From: Codonopsis lanceolata
Lineage: Eukaryota > Streptophyta > Magnoliopsida > Asterales > Campanulaceae
Length of the DNA: 64,000 nt
Direction: 5' to 3'
NCBI GenBank assembly: GCA_013146195.2
Contig: CM028380.1
Location: 84,477,142-84,541,141, forward strand
The notes under the pieces are model-generated. The model was not told where the DNA came from, made no database searches, and saw only the letters and a program-made list of their open reading frames with translations. Positions 24,391 to 34,740 of this stretch are shown here, piece by piece. Within the stretch, counting starts at the first letter, position 1, and every line of letters starts with the position of its first letter. Both the position numbers and the translations under genes were made by a program.

Positions 24391-24586
24391 CGATACATCG
24401 TCTTCACGAATTGTGAGATTCGTGATCGCGATGGATCGCCGTCGGGTTTGCACACACCCCTCCATCGATGGCCACGGTGGGGAAGTAGTTTATCTTAGTT
24501 GTAGTAATACACATGACTTTGATAACTATGGAACTCGGCGGCGGAGATCGTCTCGGGGGCGTCGATATCTACGAGAGGGATATCGA
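24391..24586 (+). repeat. Hairpin cluster in LTR C
   Basis: Five successive dyads: CGAT/ATCG (24391-24400), TCACGAAT/ATTCGTGA (24404-24425), GCGAT/ATCGC (24428-24439), the palindrome CCATCGATGG (24462-24471) and CGATATC/GATATCG (from 24563). The order is the same in LTRs B and D. Confidence 0.8.
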
Positions 24587-24779
24587 GGGCACATAAAGGT
24601 TTTGCACGTGTTTTTGCGGGAGCGACACGCGGAGGAATTTGGGTAATGGTATCATATCCCTTATACATGAATTGTTTCACAAGTGCTTAAGTGAATAACG
24701 TGCTTGGTGAATTGGATATGATATGATGTTTGTTTTGGGTTTCTTACATGTTATACTTAATAGATAACATAGTGATTAA

Positions 24780-25215
24780 TGTTGTTAAGCATGTATGCTA
24801 TCACATGAGTATTATTGGAATGTGGTTTTATGCCAAAGGTATAGATCATTGTGGTTAAGTTTATATGCCTTGTCATGAATATTATGGGAAGGCTATGTTA
24901 TGACAATAACATGAATTACTGTTGTTATGTTAATATGCTTATCATGAATATTATTCGGATATGGCATTATGTTAAAAGCAGGAATTATTGTTGTTAAGTT
25001 TATATGCCTTGACATGTAAATCATCGGAAGGCTATGTTATATCAATAACAAGAATTATGATCATTAAGCATATAATTGTCTTGACATGGATTTTAATGAA
25101 ATGTTATACTACAATGATAACATGTTTTATTTATGTTGAGCATGGATGCCATAACATGATTTTTATATAGGGTTATTTCATGACGATAGCATGATGTGAT
25201 TTATGATTGAGTATT
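24780..25215 (+). repeat. Degenerate ~70-bp array in LTR C
   Basis: About six units starting near 24790, 24861, 24931, 25000, 25070 and 25141, each with a TATATGCCTTG-like block, a CATGAATATTAT-like block and a TAACATG block. Confidence 0.7.
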
Positions 25216-26061
25216 ATGCCATGATAGGAAGTTACGGTTAGTAACTTACTAAGTCATTGTGACTTACTTTTATTTGTTGGTTGTGATTCCCTAGATCCGA
25301 GTCGCCGAGCGGATCCAAGTAAATCCGAAGGTTACGTTGGCAAGGAATTCCTTTGGAAAGGTTGCTACTTAGTTGTTGGCTTTGTTTTTGGTGAGGTCGT
25401 TGGGAAGATGAAGTTATGTAAACTTCATGATTGGGTAGCAAACCTTGATGTATTTTTAATGTTGTAATTATGTGGTCAGCCTATTCTTTTGGTAGCCAAC
25501 CGGTGGTGGTTGTGCTTGTTATATGTTAGTAGTTAAACTTTCATATATTTTCTGGTTGTTAGTACATATAACTGTTAGTACTTATTTTGTTGGCAGCCGA
25601 CTGGTTTTAGTCGTGCGCGGTTAATTGATGTAATGTTTAGCATGCTATATTGCTAGTTAATAATATGTTGTTCTCCGGCATGTGTTTAGCCGTTGAGTTG
25701 TTAGACTAGAGTCTTAGACTTAGTTTAATGTTGGGTTCCGGCCGTAGTTTCGCCGATGACTTGGTTTATATTATGCTTATTATTGAATTGCATAATGTGA
25801 GTTTGTTCTACGTGCCCAATGTTGCACGCGAGTCGAATTTTTGGACCGAGAGATTAACTATCTCTTTGGTTGTTTTAGTTTGAGCTTGTTAGCTCGGGCG
25901 CCACTGTTTTATTTTATTTTATTTCGCTTCCGCATGTGATTTGAGTTGTCGGTGTATCGCCGTTATGGCCCTACCCATTATTTGTTACTTGTTGTTGTTA
26001 ATTGTTTCCTTGGCGGCACGACCTTGGGATTTCGTATTGAAATCCGGGTCGGGTCGTCACA

Positions 26062-28131
26062 TATACCACTCACAAACTTGATCCGCGGTCAAATCCTTGT
26101 GTCTTTGTTGGTTATTTCTCTACTCAGAGTGCATATTTTTGTCTTGATCCCACTACCTACAAAATATATGTTTCTCGCCATGTCAAATTTGTGGAACAAA
26201 CTTTTCCTTTTAGTTCTATATCCACATCGATCTTTCTTCTCCTAACACGCATGAGTGGTGCTCTCATCACCGCCTATATTATCTTCAACCACCCCATCCC
26301 AAACATCATCCCTCCGCCTTCGACCAACCCTCCCGCCACTAGCCCTCCTGGGATGTTTCTCCTTGGTGAACACCCCACACACCTTCCAAATTCTTCTAAG
26401 CCTATACATGCGGTACCAAATGCACCTATCCTAGCTGCACCTACACAGCCCACTTCACCATCTACTGCCCCTCGACGTCCCATCACTCGTCTCCAAAATA
26501 ACATCACCAAGCCCATCACAAAACTTAATCTCCACACATCCCTTCAGCCTCTCATCGCCACAACCATAGCCCAAGCACTCACAAGTCCCACTTGGTGTGG
26601 TACCATGCAAGCTGAGTTTGATGCTCTTGTTCATAATCACACATGGGACTTAGTACCCCCCCTCTTCCTCTTAAAATCTTATTGGGTGCAAGTGGATATT
26701 CCGCACCAAATATAATCCAAATGGCACTGTTTCTCGTCACAAAGCTCGTCTTGTTGCAAAAGGGTTTCATCAAAGACTCGGTCTTGATTACTCTGAAACG
26801 TTTAGCCCAGTCGTAAAACCCACAACTGTCTGTACTGTTCTTTCTCTAGCAACTATGCAAAATTGGCCTCTTCGCCAAATTGATATTAATAATGCCTTCT
26901 TACAGGGTTCTCTTACTGAAGATGTTTTCATGCATCAACCTGTTGGATTTATCGATCCTTCCTTTCCTACTCACGTCTGCAAACTTCGTCAGGCCATATA
27001 TGTTCTTAAACAAGCCCCTCGTGCTTGGTATAATGAACTCAAAACTTATCTTCTTTCTATTGGATTCATTAATTGTGTCTCTGACTCTTCTCTCTTTGTT
27101 CTCCGTCATAATCCTCATCTTATTTATCTCCTTGTTTATGTTGATGATATAATCATCACAGGTTCCGACATTACTCTTCTAAATACTTTTATCTCTGCTT
27201 ATTCTTCTCGCTTCTCACTTAGGGACCTTGGCTCACTTTCGTATTTTCTGGGTGTTGAGGTTCTTCCTCATCCTCAAGGTATACTTTTGTCTCAACATAA
27301 ATATGTCCAGGACATTCTTTCTAAGGCCAATATGTTAGATGCCAAACCCGTTTCCACACCTATGCTTGCTCATCCTTGTCTCACATCTTCATCTAGCCCC
27401 GCTCTCTCAAATCCGACTGACTATAGAGCTCTTGTTGGTAGTTTGCAGTACTTGTCTCTCACTCGTCTTGATATTTCTTTTGCGGTCAATTGTTTATCAC
27501 AATTTCTACACTGTCCAACAGAGGATCATTGGGTTGCTCTAAAACGTCTTTTACGCTATCTTGTAGGTACTTCTACTCTTGCCCTTCTTCTTCGCCGCTC
27601 TACTAGTTCTACAGATCCATGCTTTTATCGATGCGCATCGGTGACAAAGATACCTTCCGTTCCACTTCTGGTTATATTATTTATGTGGGTCATAATCCCA
27701 TTTCTTGGAGTTCTCGTAAACAGCGTACTCTCGCTCATTCCACGACTGAAGCAGAGTATAGAGCTGTTGCTGCTACAGATGCAGAAATTCTTTGGGTACA
27801 AAATCTTCTTAAGGAATTATCTGCTACTCACACGCAAACTCCTACCATATTTTGTGACAATTTGGGGCAACTTACATTGCAAAGAAATCCTAGGTTTCAT
27901 TCAAGGATGAAACATCTGAGCTTAAACTATCATTTCGTTCGACAACACGTTCAAGACAATACACTACGAGTCACTCACATATCTAGCCGTGGCCAACTTG
28001 CTGATGCTCTCACTAAACCTCTTGCTCGTCCTCAATTTCAGTCAGTACTGTCCAAGATTGGACTTCTCTCCCGACCGTCCATCTTGCGGGGGCATGATAA
28101 AGATACATTAATACATAAAAATCCTGGCTGA
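26062..28131 (+). pseudogene. Short-LTR Copia (Ale-like) pol: integrase C-terminus, RT, RNase H
   Basis: The sequence starts mid-integrase (HKLDPRSNPCVFVGYFSTQ, YVSRHVKFVE), passes a Pro/Thr-rich linker (about 26280-26480) and enters RT (ALTSPTWCGTMQAEFDALVH). The RT core includes INNAFLQGSLTEDVFMHQP and an intact YVDD, then the RNase H part (SRKQRTLAHSTTEAEYRAVA, and LADALTKPLA near the end). Three open stretches lie in different frames, so at least two frameshifts are present, near 26680 and 27620. The 5' half was removed by LTR C at 26061. The stop at 28129-28131 lies inside the 3' LTR, which is common for this group. Confidence 0.92.
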
Positions 28132-28347
28132 TATATTCTTATTATTGTGTATATATATTCTTTCCATATTAGTCTCTTTTATTTATGGTTCAAATATATG
28201 TATTAGATTAGGATTATATGACTTGGTCACCAAGCAAAGATTGTGTATATATATCTTCCCTTGATGAATAATAAAACATGTTTTTCAATATTTCATATGT
28301 TCTCTTATTTCTCTTCCTCTATAATTTGCTGCCTTTTGTAGATATCA
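28095..28347 (+). mobile_element. 3' LTR of the short-LTR Copia element
   Basis: It starts TGATAAAGATACATTA just after the purine tract GCGGGGGCA and ends at GATATCA, giving a TGATA/TATCA inverted end repeat and a length of 253 bp. The end is an inference because the 5' LTR is missing. The next five bases (CCTCG) would be the target duplicate. Confidence 0.6.
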
Positions 28348-29072
28348 CCTCGATCGCGATCTCGATGTGAGATTGTGCTTTCTTATTCTTACAAAATCAA
28401 GTTCCAGGTCTCCTTCCATTCCTCCATCATATGCTCTTTGCATTAAGTTAGTGAAAAGAATGTACTTGAGGAATACACATATTTTTGCTTCTGTAGAATT
28501 CCGTTACCCTTTATAGCCTCCCCTTACCCAATCTCTCTCCCTCTCTCTCTCTCTCTCTCTTTGCTCTTCTCTATCATATTTGAAAAATAATAGCTTGTGC
28601 ATAATATTCTCTCTCATTCTCATTAATTAATTTTCATTTGCCCAATTATCTAGTGATTTTTGTTTCTGAAATAGAATATTTGTCGTGCACGCATGACGCT
28701 TGGCATCTTTTATTCTCCTCGAATGTCTCTTAACTAATCTGCATGCTCCTTATTGATAACCCCAACTACAAGGGTATCTGGAAGCCACATGAAATTCTCA
28801 ACCCTGACTACTTTGAACTTAACATACCAAATTAACTTTGAGCCTATTGCTGCTAGATATTGGCATTGAGATCTGGACAATGCAAGATGGCATTTTGTTT
28901 GACAACATTGTGATAGAAAGTGGTCAGAAGTTAACTCCATAAATCATGTTTGCAAAAGTAGAAGTTAGAATATTTTGTGTCAATATGCTGAGATGCGATT
29001 GGCTAGTGTAGGTGTGGGAGCGGAACCGGATGTATTGAGCCAGGATTTTATTTTTTTAATAAAAATAATAGG
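28348..29072. other. Unassigned sequence, possibly the oldest non-TE layer
   Basis: Contains a CT microsatellite (28532-28561). On the minus strand a short open stretch (TNLMQRAYDGGMEGDLEL) ends at a splice-donor-like GTAAGAATAAG near 28405. A 68-codon minus-strand frame (28734-28940) has no recognised family. A decayed host gene fragment is possible but unproven. Confidence 0.3.
28532..28561 (+). repeat. CT microsatellite
   Basis: Near-perfect CT dinucleotide run with one CC interruption. Confidence 0.9.
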
Positions 29073-29599
29073 CACAACGTTTTTCCAAAAACATTGTAAA
29101 ATATCATTCACAACATTTTTTTGGAAAACATTGTAAATGATATATTACAAGGTTTTTGAAAAATGATGTAATAGACTATTCACAACGTTTTAAAACCCTT
29201 GTGGAAACTGTAATGCAACGTTTTCATAAAATGTTGTGATATTGATTTTACAACGTTTTTTAATAAAAAGTGGTAAAATTTATTCTACAACGTTTTTTAT
29301 AAAAAGTGGTAAAATTGATTTTACAACATTTTTTATAAAACGTTGTAAATGTGATTTTACAACGTTTTTTTTAGAAAACATTGTAAAATTGATTTTACAA
29401 CGTTTTTTAAAATGTTGTCTATCAGTATTCAAGGCATTGTCGGAGAATAAAAAACAACGTTTTTTGCAACGTTTTTAAAACGTTGTGAAATAAAATGAGC
29501 TATTACAACATAAGCTGTAACAACGTTTCCGAAAACGTTGCGAAAGACCTTTTACAACGTTTTAAAAACGTTGTAAAAGTCCTTTTTTTTGTTGTAGTG
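29073..29599 (-). mobile_element. CACTA-type transposon terminus with subterminal repeat array
   Basis: The right boundary reads, on the minus strand, CACTACAACAAAAAAAAGG, matching the CACTA superfamily terminal repeat. Inward lie about a dozen 36-38 bp units, each an inverted repeat of the form ACAACGTTTT...AAAACGTTGT (starts at 29250, 29287, 29323, 29359 and 29397, for example). Such subterminal arrays are binding sites for CACTA-encoded proteins in known elements. I found no opposite terminus and no transposase, so it is a truncated or deletion derivative. Confidence 0.75.
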
Positions 29600-30701
29600 T
29601 TTATGGCTTCAAGTTGTGCTTATATTCGTTCAAGTTTAGAGTCACTATTATTATTATTATTATTATCTTGAACTTGATACAAACCTTTATTTTTACCTCT
29701 AGTGCTTTTTCTATTGAAAATTAACACCTAACATATCAAACAAATTTTCTAATTCAGCTGGTGTCATTCCTTTAACGGAACCACCGTTTTCTAAGTCAAA
29801 TAATATCTAAAATTATCTCTATCAGTTTTCCCTCTCAAAAGAAGTCAACTATGCAATTACCTGATTTCAGACATACGGCACAGACAAATGTCCAACCTGT
29901 CGAGTGAATCATGAAAAACTGAAGACATTCCTCTTTTAGTTAAGAAGACTTTCGAGCTGTAACTCCTGCAAGATGAAAACTTACTATGTTTGGAAATATC
30001 TGTCTCTGCAACCACTGCATCTCTGATGACTATTGCTGAGGATAGCCCACAAAGCACCGAATTGCATTTAATGCATATTAAGGTTGGACACAATCTATCA
30101 ACTCGCAGTCCAACGGTCCTGAAGATCTCCCCCGTTATAAATTCAAGTTTTGAAAATCTGAAAAAACAACATCTCTTACACATTCAATACTGAAGCTTGA
30201 TATTCAAAACATTCAAGAGATAGAAAGGACAAGAGCTAACACTTTATCAAACTTCCTGAAGCTGCAGATCAGATAATCTTTATTTATTTTCAGCTTCTTC
30301 TTGTTTGTTATTAATCGTTCTTTTACTTTAGCACTTGAGAAAAACAATTATTTATTGATTGTTTCTTTCATCATTAAACACTTGGTTGAAATTTTTTTTG
30401 GTACATGATCCATTAGAGATCCAACATTCTCACCTAGTGGATAAACAAGTGCACCTTTCAAAATCCAAAGCTAACCACTTTGGTAGTGGACGTAGTACTA
30501 TTCACAGTACGAACCACTTCTAAATTATCTGTATTGCCTGAACTGTTTCTACTTATCTTATAACTGCACTTATAATATTAGCTTTCTTAAAAATAAAGAA
30601 AAAAGAACACTTTGAAAAGTTTCAAAAGGAATTTTAAAAGCACAACTAGGTTATTCAACCCCCCCCCCTTCTAGCCTAGATTGAGCCTACTGGGACCAAC
30701 A
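29600..30701 (+). mobile_element. 5' LTR region of a SIRE-like Copia element (left end unresolved)
   Basis: The right end is set by ACTGGGACCAACA at 30701, followed by the primer-binding site at 30703. A TATA motif lies at 30136-30143, so the U3 lies to its left and about 560 bp of R/U5 to its right. The left LTR boundary is not visible, and part of 29600-29850 may belong to the sequence around the CACTA end. A short C run (about 30660-30668) precedes the LTR end. Confidence 0.6.
30136..30143 (+). promoter_or_regulatory. TATA box of the SIRE-like Copia LTR
   Basis: TATAAATT after CTCCCCCGT, with an AC-rich leader (CAACATCTCTTACACATTC) about 30 bp downstream, as in LTR promoters. Confidence 0.55.
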
Positions 30702-30702
30702 A

Positions 30703-30715
30703 TTGGTCTCAGAGC
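30703..30715 (+). promoter_or_regulatory. Primer-binding site, initiator Met-tRNA type
   Basis: TTGGTCTCAGAGC, one mismatch from the Copia consensus TGGTATCAGAGC complementary to the 3' end of initiator methionine tRNA. It lies 1 bp after the LTR end. Confidence 0.85.
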
Positions 30716-30769
30716 TTGATTCTTTGAAAATTTTATTTTTTCGAGATTAATGTCTTGAGAATAGATTCT

Positions 30770-31495
30770 ATGGCTCACTATATGTTTCCTACCTCGAATA
30801 CAAGCCACGTCCCAATGTTGGACGAAAGTCACTTCAAAGTATGAAAAGACAAAGTTATAAGATATATGAATTCTATTGACTATCGCTTATGGCAATGTGT
30901 TCAAACAGATCCTCACATTCCAATGAAGCCAAATATACTTGCAGGAGGACCACCTGAGGTGCGTAAATCCATGAATGAATGGATTGAAGACGAAAGAAAG
31001 CTTGTTGAACTAGACAGCAAAGCAATGCACATAATATCAAGCTCTGTAGACACTAGCACTTATCAGCAGATAATCAGATGCAAAACTGCTAAAGAGATGT
31101 GGGAAGCTCTTGTAGAATACCTGGAAGGAGACCTACCAACTAGAGACAACAGGAAGTACAACTACATTAAAAAATTTGACTCCTTCAAAAAAGATACAAA
31201 GGAGACAATGCGTCAAGCATACGACACATTCTGTGAGGTAGTAAATAGTTGTTATTCCTTAGGCAAAGAATATAGCGTTAAAGAAGTAAATATGATATTT
31301 TTAGCTTCCTTAGGAAATCTGTGGCATGTTAAGACCATAACCATTAAAGAGTCCAAGGACTTAAACTCAATACATCTTCAGAGTTTGTATGCGAGTTTAA
31401 CTATCTATGAGCAAGAACTTCTTCAAGCTCAAGAACAGGACAAAAGCTTTAAACTTCCTTCTTTTTCTGCTATCTCTCAAGAACCTCCTGCCTAG
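30770..31495 (+). pseudogene. gag of the SIRE-like Copia element
   Basis: The frame opens at ATG 30770 (MAHYMFPTSN), is broken by TGA at 30842-30844, and continues from MNSIDYRLWQCVQTDPH to the TAG at 31493-31495. The UBN2/gag-type body is clear: WIEDERKLVELDSKAMHII, CKTAKEMWEALVEYLEG, then FDSFKKDTKETMRQAYDTF. The start is only 55 bp after the primer-binding site. Gag forms the particle in which the RNA is copied. The early stop and the frame break after 31495 make it non-functional. Confidence 0.85.
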
Positions 31496-32765
31496 GGAAA
31501 ATAAACCATCCACTTCCTTTTCTTCTAATGATAATGAAATTCTTACTGATGAACAATTTGCTATGTTTGTTAAAAATTTTCAAAAATTTTCAAAGTTTAA
31601 AAAGAAGAAAGATGCAAACTAGTAGACTTTCAGAAAGACTGCTGAAAACTCAGAATATGATGAGCTAGTTTGCTTCAACTGTAGGAAGCCTGGTCATTTT
31701 TCTTCTAAATGTCCTAAGCCCAAATAGGAAGCTTATAAAAGGTGACCCTCTAAATCATTTTTAAAACATATGGGTCTGGTGGCTGAGGACTTAGAAGAAA
31801 ACCAAGTGTCTACTTGGTTTGAAATCGATTCTGATGAGGATGTGAGTGATGACTTACCTGAGCAGGCACATGTGTGTCTTGTTGCTCTAGAGTCACCTCC
31901 CACCTATGATTCAGAAAGTGATGTTAAATATTCTCCTTTTCAAGCTAACATAGAACAACTTACTGATGAGCCCTCTAAAAAAGAAATCCTCAAGGATGCT
32001 CAGAATATGCTAAAGGAATTCAATGAATTTAGAAAGGCTTATGTAAAGTTAGCTAAAAATCATGAGAGGCTAAGAACTGAGAAATCCTCACTGGAAACCA
32101 AGCTAAAAACTCTAAATGGAGTTCAGCAGGAAAGTATCAAGTTGAAAGAAGAGAACAAGCTTCTCAATGAAAAGGTTGATTGCCTCATTGGTCATGCTAG
32201 AGAGTTATCTACTAAGAAAGATGAGTCACAAAAAACTATCGACTTTTGGAATAATTCAAAGGTTGTTTTTGACCAAATCCTTGGAGACCAAAAGCCCATT
32301 GCAGACAAAACTGGGCTAGGTTTCTCTGAAAAATCTTTTGCTACAACCTCCGAGCAAACAACAGAAAACATGTCTGTACGGACTGATGATGATCCTCATG
32401 TCATCAGCAGTTTGACAACAAGAATGGACAAGGAATTAGTTATGCTGCGATTTATTATAAATACCCTAAGAATCAGACTACTAAGTTCAGCAATATGTCT
32501 AAATCAAAGACTGCTACTTCTAAAAACACAATGAGGCTACCCAAGCCTATTAGATTCATTAAAAGCACTACAGACATGGTTGCTGCTGCCAAGACTGTGG
32601 ACACTAAGCTTAAAGGTAAAATGTATGAGATGTCTAAGATAGCTAACAACAGATTTGCTAATGCAAGAACTGTTGCTTACCAACCTAAGAAAGCTCATAC
32701 AAAATCTTTTTGACCTGATGTCAACAAGTCTGCTAATTCTCAGGCTACTACTAGAAGAAAGCATA
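31496..32765 (+). pseudogene. gag C-terminal part: zinc knuckle and coiled-coil linker
   Basis: A CCHC zinc knuckle, C-x2-C-x4-H-x4-C (CFNCRKPGHFSSKC), lies at 31671-31712 and would bind the element RNA. The following frame from 31770 to 32534 is acidic, then lysine/glutamate-rich with long heptad-like stretches (KNHERLRTEKSSLETKLKTL, IKLKEENKLLNEKVDCLIG), so a coiled coil is likely. SIRE-type elements carry such a long linker. Stops at about 31620, 31727 and 31741 and a frame change near 32500 break it. The protease and integrase N-terminus that should follow are absent, replaced by the LINE and LTR scrap. Confidence 0.8.
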
Positions 32766-32992
32766 CCTTAATGTTTATTAAAAGCAAATCGAGCACTATG
32801 CGTTTAATTGCGTGGGCAGACCATTTTACAGATGATGTTAACAGTGTTCAATTGCATGAATCTTTCATAGTGTTCTGTAAGGAATGTGCCAAGGAAGGGA
32901 AAAAGAAGAAAATTCAGCGAGGCAAATCGAGCACTATGCGTTTTACTAGGGCTAAAACTAAGGCCCGAAAGAAGTCGAATTAATAGTTGATT

Positions 32993-33450
32993 TATGTCAA
33001 TACTTATTTGGAATGATCAGGGTATTGGCAACAAAGCTACTAGATGATACCTTCGTCAATTAAAACGTCAAAACAAACCCTTTGTTTGTGCTATTTTGGA
33101 ACCAAAAATTAAAGGAGATAGAATTACTAATATTTGTCGAAAGTTGAAATTCGATGGCTGCATGCATGGGAACCCAGTTAATAGCCATATTTGGTTATTT
33201 TGGCATAGTACTGTTAGAGTAGATTTGGTTGAGTGCTCAAATCAGTTCATTATTGTATCTATTCAAGTGGATTCTGCTATTAAAGGCATGGCTTCATTTG
33301 TTTACGCTAAATGCTCTATGGAGGATCGAAGAAATCTTTGGGCGGACTTGGAGGATTTTTCGTACAGATGTAATGATATGTGGTTTGTCAGGGGGGATTT
33401 TAATGTTATTTCTAATTCTTCTGAAAAGCTTGGGGGTGCTTCTTGTCTCT
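32993..33450 (+). pseudogene. LINE ORF2 endonuclease fragment
   Basis: Begins at an ORF2-like start (MSILIWNDQGIGNKATR, then a stop) and runs through FVCAILEPKIKGDRI to FVRGDFNVI and EKLGGA, the pattern of an APE-type endonuclease in plant L1 elements (E in LEPK, GDFN near the active site). This enzyme would nick the target DNA. The frame stops resembling the endonuclease at about GGASCLF (about 33440-33455), where it is joined to the C-terminal region. Confidence 0.75.
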
Positions 33451-34594
33451 TTACTGAAATGTCGGATAAGCTAATATGTACTCTTTCGTCGTCGGGAGAT
33501 TTTAAAGTTGCTAGCTTTTGGGATCATTTTCATCTCAAACATCCTGTTATGGGTTGGGCAAAAAAAATTGGCAACCCTGGATCCCTCTTAAAATTAGCTA
33601 TTTTATGTGGAAGCTGTTTCATAATGCTATTCTGGTTGGTCTAAACATTCAGTCTAGACACATTCAGGTGGTCTCCAAATGTGTGTGTTGTTTTGTGAAT
33701 CCATGCCAAGAATCTGCACATCACCTATTTGTTCAGTCTGAATCGGCTCAAGCTCTCTGGTCTCGTCTTGCTCGGACTTTTGGAGTGCGCTGTCATGGTT
33801 CTAGTTTGTCTCAACTCTTTTGATTTTGGTCTAAGGGTTCTCTCCGTCGTCAATCTGTGGCTTGTCATCTTGGAGCTTTCATGAACATGTGCTGGGAGAT
33901 TTGGAAGGCTAGATGTGCTGCATATTTTGAAGGAGTTCCAATGATGGTGGACAAGATTTTCTTTCGGGTTTTGGTTGATCTTAGAGATATAGCTTTAATC
34001 TATAAACCGAAATCTCAAATCTCTAATAAAGCTGAATTGGTTTTGATGGCTGCTGCAATTCCAGTTCAGTGTATTGATGTTCGGCAAGGAAAATGGCTCA
34101 AATGGTGTCCTCCGTCTTCGGGCAGATATAAGCTTAATACGGATGGCTCGGCTCGGGATGGTGTTTGTTCAGGTGGAGGGATTATTCGCGATGATAATGG
34201 TTCTTTAGTGGCTGCTTTCTCCTATTTTTATGGCTCCGAAACCAACATGCGGGCTGAGATTGTGGCTCTTAGTGATGGTTTGCAGTTGTGTCACTCTTTA
34301 GGGTTGGTTAATGTGGATGTGGAATCAGATTCTTTGGTAGCTATGAAGGTGTTGCTGAATAAACATGGAGCTCCTTGGCAATATATTTATGACCTCAGAA
34401 GATGCAGTAGTCTTTCTCGCTTTTTCCGGCCGTCTCATGTCTTTCGAGAACAGAATAGGGTGGCGGATTATTTGGCCGCTATACCATGGGAGTCTAAAAT
34501 TTTAAATTCTTTTGCGGAGCTCCCTGGTAAGGCCAAAAGCCTTATAGCTATGGATAACCATGGGTTTACCACGTTTCGACCAGGTCGTAGATGA
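33450..34594 (+). pseudogene. LINE ORF2 C-terminus (zf-RVT and RNase H), copy 2
   Basis: KLICTLSSSGDFKVASFWDH aligns with KLICSLTSDGVFRSSVFWSH of copy 1. The zinc region follows with a frame change near 33570 and a stop near 33822. The RNase H part (33857-34594) is open to its natural stop and keeps the acidic residues: LNTDGSA, MRAEIVAL, VESDSLVA and VADYLAA. RNase H would remove RNA from the RNA-DNA hybrid. Because the RT domain is missing between this part and the endonuclease, the copy could not be autonomous even without the stops. Confidence 0.8.
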
Positions 34595-34708
34595 TTTTTT
34601 TGTTCTGTTTTTTCTTCGAGGTCAGGCTCCTGTGCCCTCCCTTGTTTTAGGGTTAGGTAGGTTGTCCCCCTCCAGTTTGTATTCTTCTTTTCTTTTTATA
34701 TATTTTTG

Positions 34709-34724
34709 CAGGGTGTCGTCCCTG
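34709..34724 (+). other. 3' UTR stem-loop of LINE copy 2
   Basis: CAGGG (34709-34713) pairs with CCCTG (34720-34724), loop TGTCGT, 7 nt before the A tail. Confidence 0.6.
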
Positions 34725-34740
34725 TTTCTTTAAAAAAAAA

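Larger units (their letters stand above)
22008..26061 (+). mobile_element. 4.05-kb 3' LTR (LTR C) of the long-LTR family
   Basis: It begins TGTAAGATCCCGATTC after a purine tract and ends GGGTCGGGTCGTCACA. Internal order: a GCGGTCGC/GCGACCGC dyad (22770-22801), TATAAAAG (22980-22987), GTAAGT (23228-23233), the conserved stem-loop (23263-23310), the hairpin cluster (24391-24586) and the ~70-bp array (24780-25215). It inserts into a Copia frame at 26062. Left GAGGA and right TATAC do not match, as expected when the left neighbour is the element's own internal domain. No coding sequence is supported inside. Confidence 0.88.
32771..34740 (+). mobile_element. Internally deleted LINE, copy 2
   Basis: It contains the end of an ORF1-like frame (RAKTKARKKSN), the ORF2 start, an endonuclease fragment, then directly the zf-RVT and RNase H part, 3' UTR and a 9-A tail (34732-34740). 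The reverse transcriptase domain is missing. A 22-bp direct repeat (starting GCAAATCGAGCACTATGCG) occurs at 32784-32805 and 32922-32943. The left boundary is uncertain and no target duplication was found. Confidence 0.8.

Noticed and set aside
24266..24646. 126-codon frame in LTR C and an equal-length frame in LTR D (50474-50854, minus)
   Set aside because: They share text at both ends but run in different frames in the middle, so the DNA and not a protein is conserved.
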